From assembly GCA_041648155.1 (NCBI GenBank), contig JBAZPL010000019.1, positions 1-21,050 of the forward strand: a DNA stretch of 21,050 nt, given 5' to 3'. Positions within the stretch are counted from its first letter, which is position 1, and every line of letters begins with the position of its first letter. The notes under the pieces were generated by a model. It was not told where the DNA came from. It did not search any database and saw nothing but the letters and a program-made list of their open reading frames with translations. This document shows positions 20,898 through 21,050 of the stretch, piece by piece. Made by a program: the position numbers and the translations under genes. This stretch comes from SSS58A sp041648155. Its GTDB lineage: Bacteria; Krumholzibacteriota; Krumholzibacteriia; Krumholzibacteriales; Krumholzibacteriaceae.

Positions 20898-21050
20898 ATG
20901 GAAAGACTCAAGAGCGGCGCGCCGCCTCGCTCATATCCCCTTCCGATACCGATCGGAGCGCGGCGCATGGCGATCCTGGCGGACGGATGCTTCTCGCCGC
21001 TCGGGGCGAAGACCGCCGTATGCCTCGTGCGATACGCGGCCGGCGAGGTC
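20898..21050 (+). CDS. DUF1611-type protein, N-terminal fragment
   Basis: An open frame of 51 codons runs from ATG 20898 off the end of the window without a stop. The visible sequence contains RRMAILADGCFSPLGAKTA followed by VRYAAGEV, which matches the opening Rossmann-like strand and loop of DUF1611 proteins (normally 330-350 residues, with a P-loop C-terminal part; DgcN, a D-glutamate N-acetyltransferase, is one member). The start has AAGGGA about 10 nt upstream and lies 26 bp after the second CNNM gene, so it probably belongs to that transcript. With so little visible, the assignment rests on the N-terminal motif only. Confidence 0.7.
   Translation, partial: MERLKSGAPPRSYPLPIPIGARRMAILADGCFSPLGAKTAVCLVRYAAGEV

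Noticed and set aside
1..21050. tRNA, rRNA, insertion sequence, integrase or CRISPR array
   Set aside because: I scanned both strands by eye and saw no cloverleaf with a matching anticodon arm, no transposase-like frame and no regularly spaced repeats. The gene content looks like ordinary chromosome.

Overview
The window is 21 kb of dense, visibly GC-rich bacterial chromosome with short intergenic gaps, clear Shine-Dalgarno sites, no mobile element, no CRISPR and no RNA gene that I can recognise. A complete Tol-Pal locus, two predicted lipoproteins, an ECF sigma/anti-sigma pair with periplasmic partners and a small predicted outer-membrane protein show a diderm (Gram-negative) cell. Gene style (GT2-TPR fusion, DUF4384-like protein with a Trp/Tyr-rich segment, TonB-like TolA) recalls GC-rich lineages of the FCB or candidate-phylum type, for example Eisenbacteria or Krumholzibacteriota. 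That placement is a guess from style, not a result.

Layout. Positions 1-929 hold the end of a PfkB-type sugar kinase, convergent with a small metallophosphoesterase (963-1457, minus). Next comes a GT2 glycosyltransferase fused to a long TPR array (1642-3519). Positions 3675-7539 are a six-gene co-directional run: patatin-like lipase, metallo-beta-lactamase-fold hydrolase, ECF sigma factor, zinc-finger anti-sigma factor, a membrane-anchored CnrX/CpxP-like sensor and a Spy-like protein with a Met/Cys-rich tail. A strong intrinsic terminator ends it. From the other side come three minus-strand genes: a predicted outer-membrane protein, a class I aminotransferase and a PgeF/YfiH laccase-domain protein. 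The last of these is divergent from a threonine-synthase-like enzyme across overlapping candidate promoters.

The threonine-synthase-like gene meets, stop codon against stop codon, a 607-residue exported protein on the minus strand. That protein has a DUF4384-like N-terminal part, one CxxCH motif, a tract with 13 Trp and 13 Tyr in 55 residues, and a long Arg/Ser-rich tail. It has the best-looking promoter in the window, in a 334-bp divergent region shared with tolQ.

Positions 13834-18530 are tolQ-tolR-tolA-tolB-pal-cpoB in canonical order. They are followed by two tandem CNNM/CorC-type membrane proteins with CBS domains, the second lacking the C-terminal CorC/HlyC domain, and by the start of a DUF1611-type gene cut by the window edge. 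TolQ and TolR would harvest the proton gradient, TolA would span the periplasm, TolB and Pal would link outer membrane to peptidoglycan, and CpoB would tie this to wall synthesis.

The two places most worth a closer look are the sigma/anti-sigma/metal-sensor module at 5330-7539 and the Trp/Tyr-rich CxxCH protein at 11676-13499.
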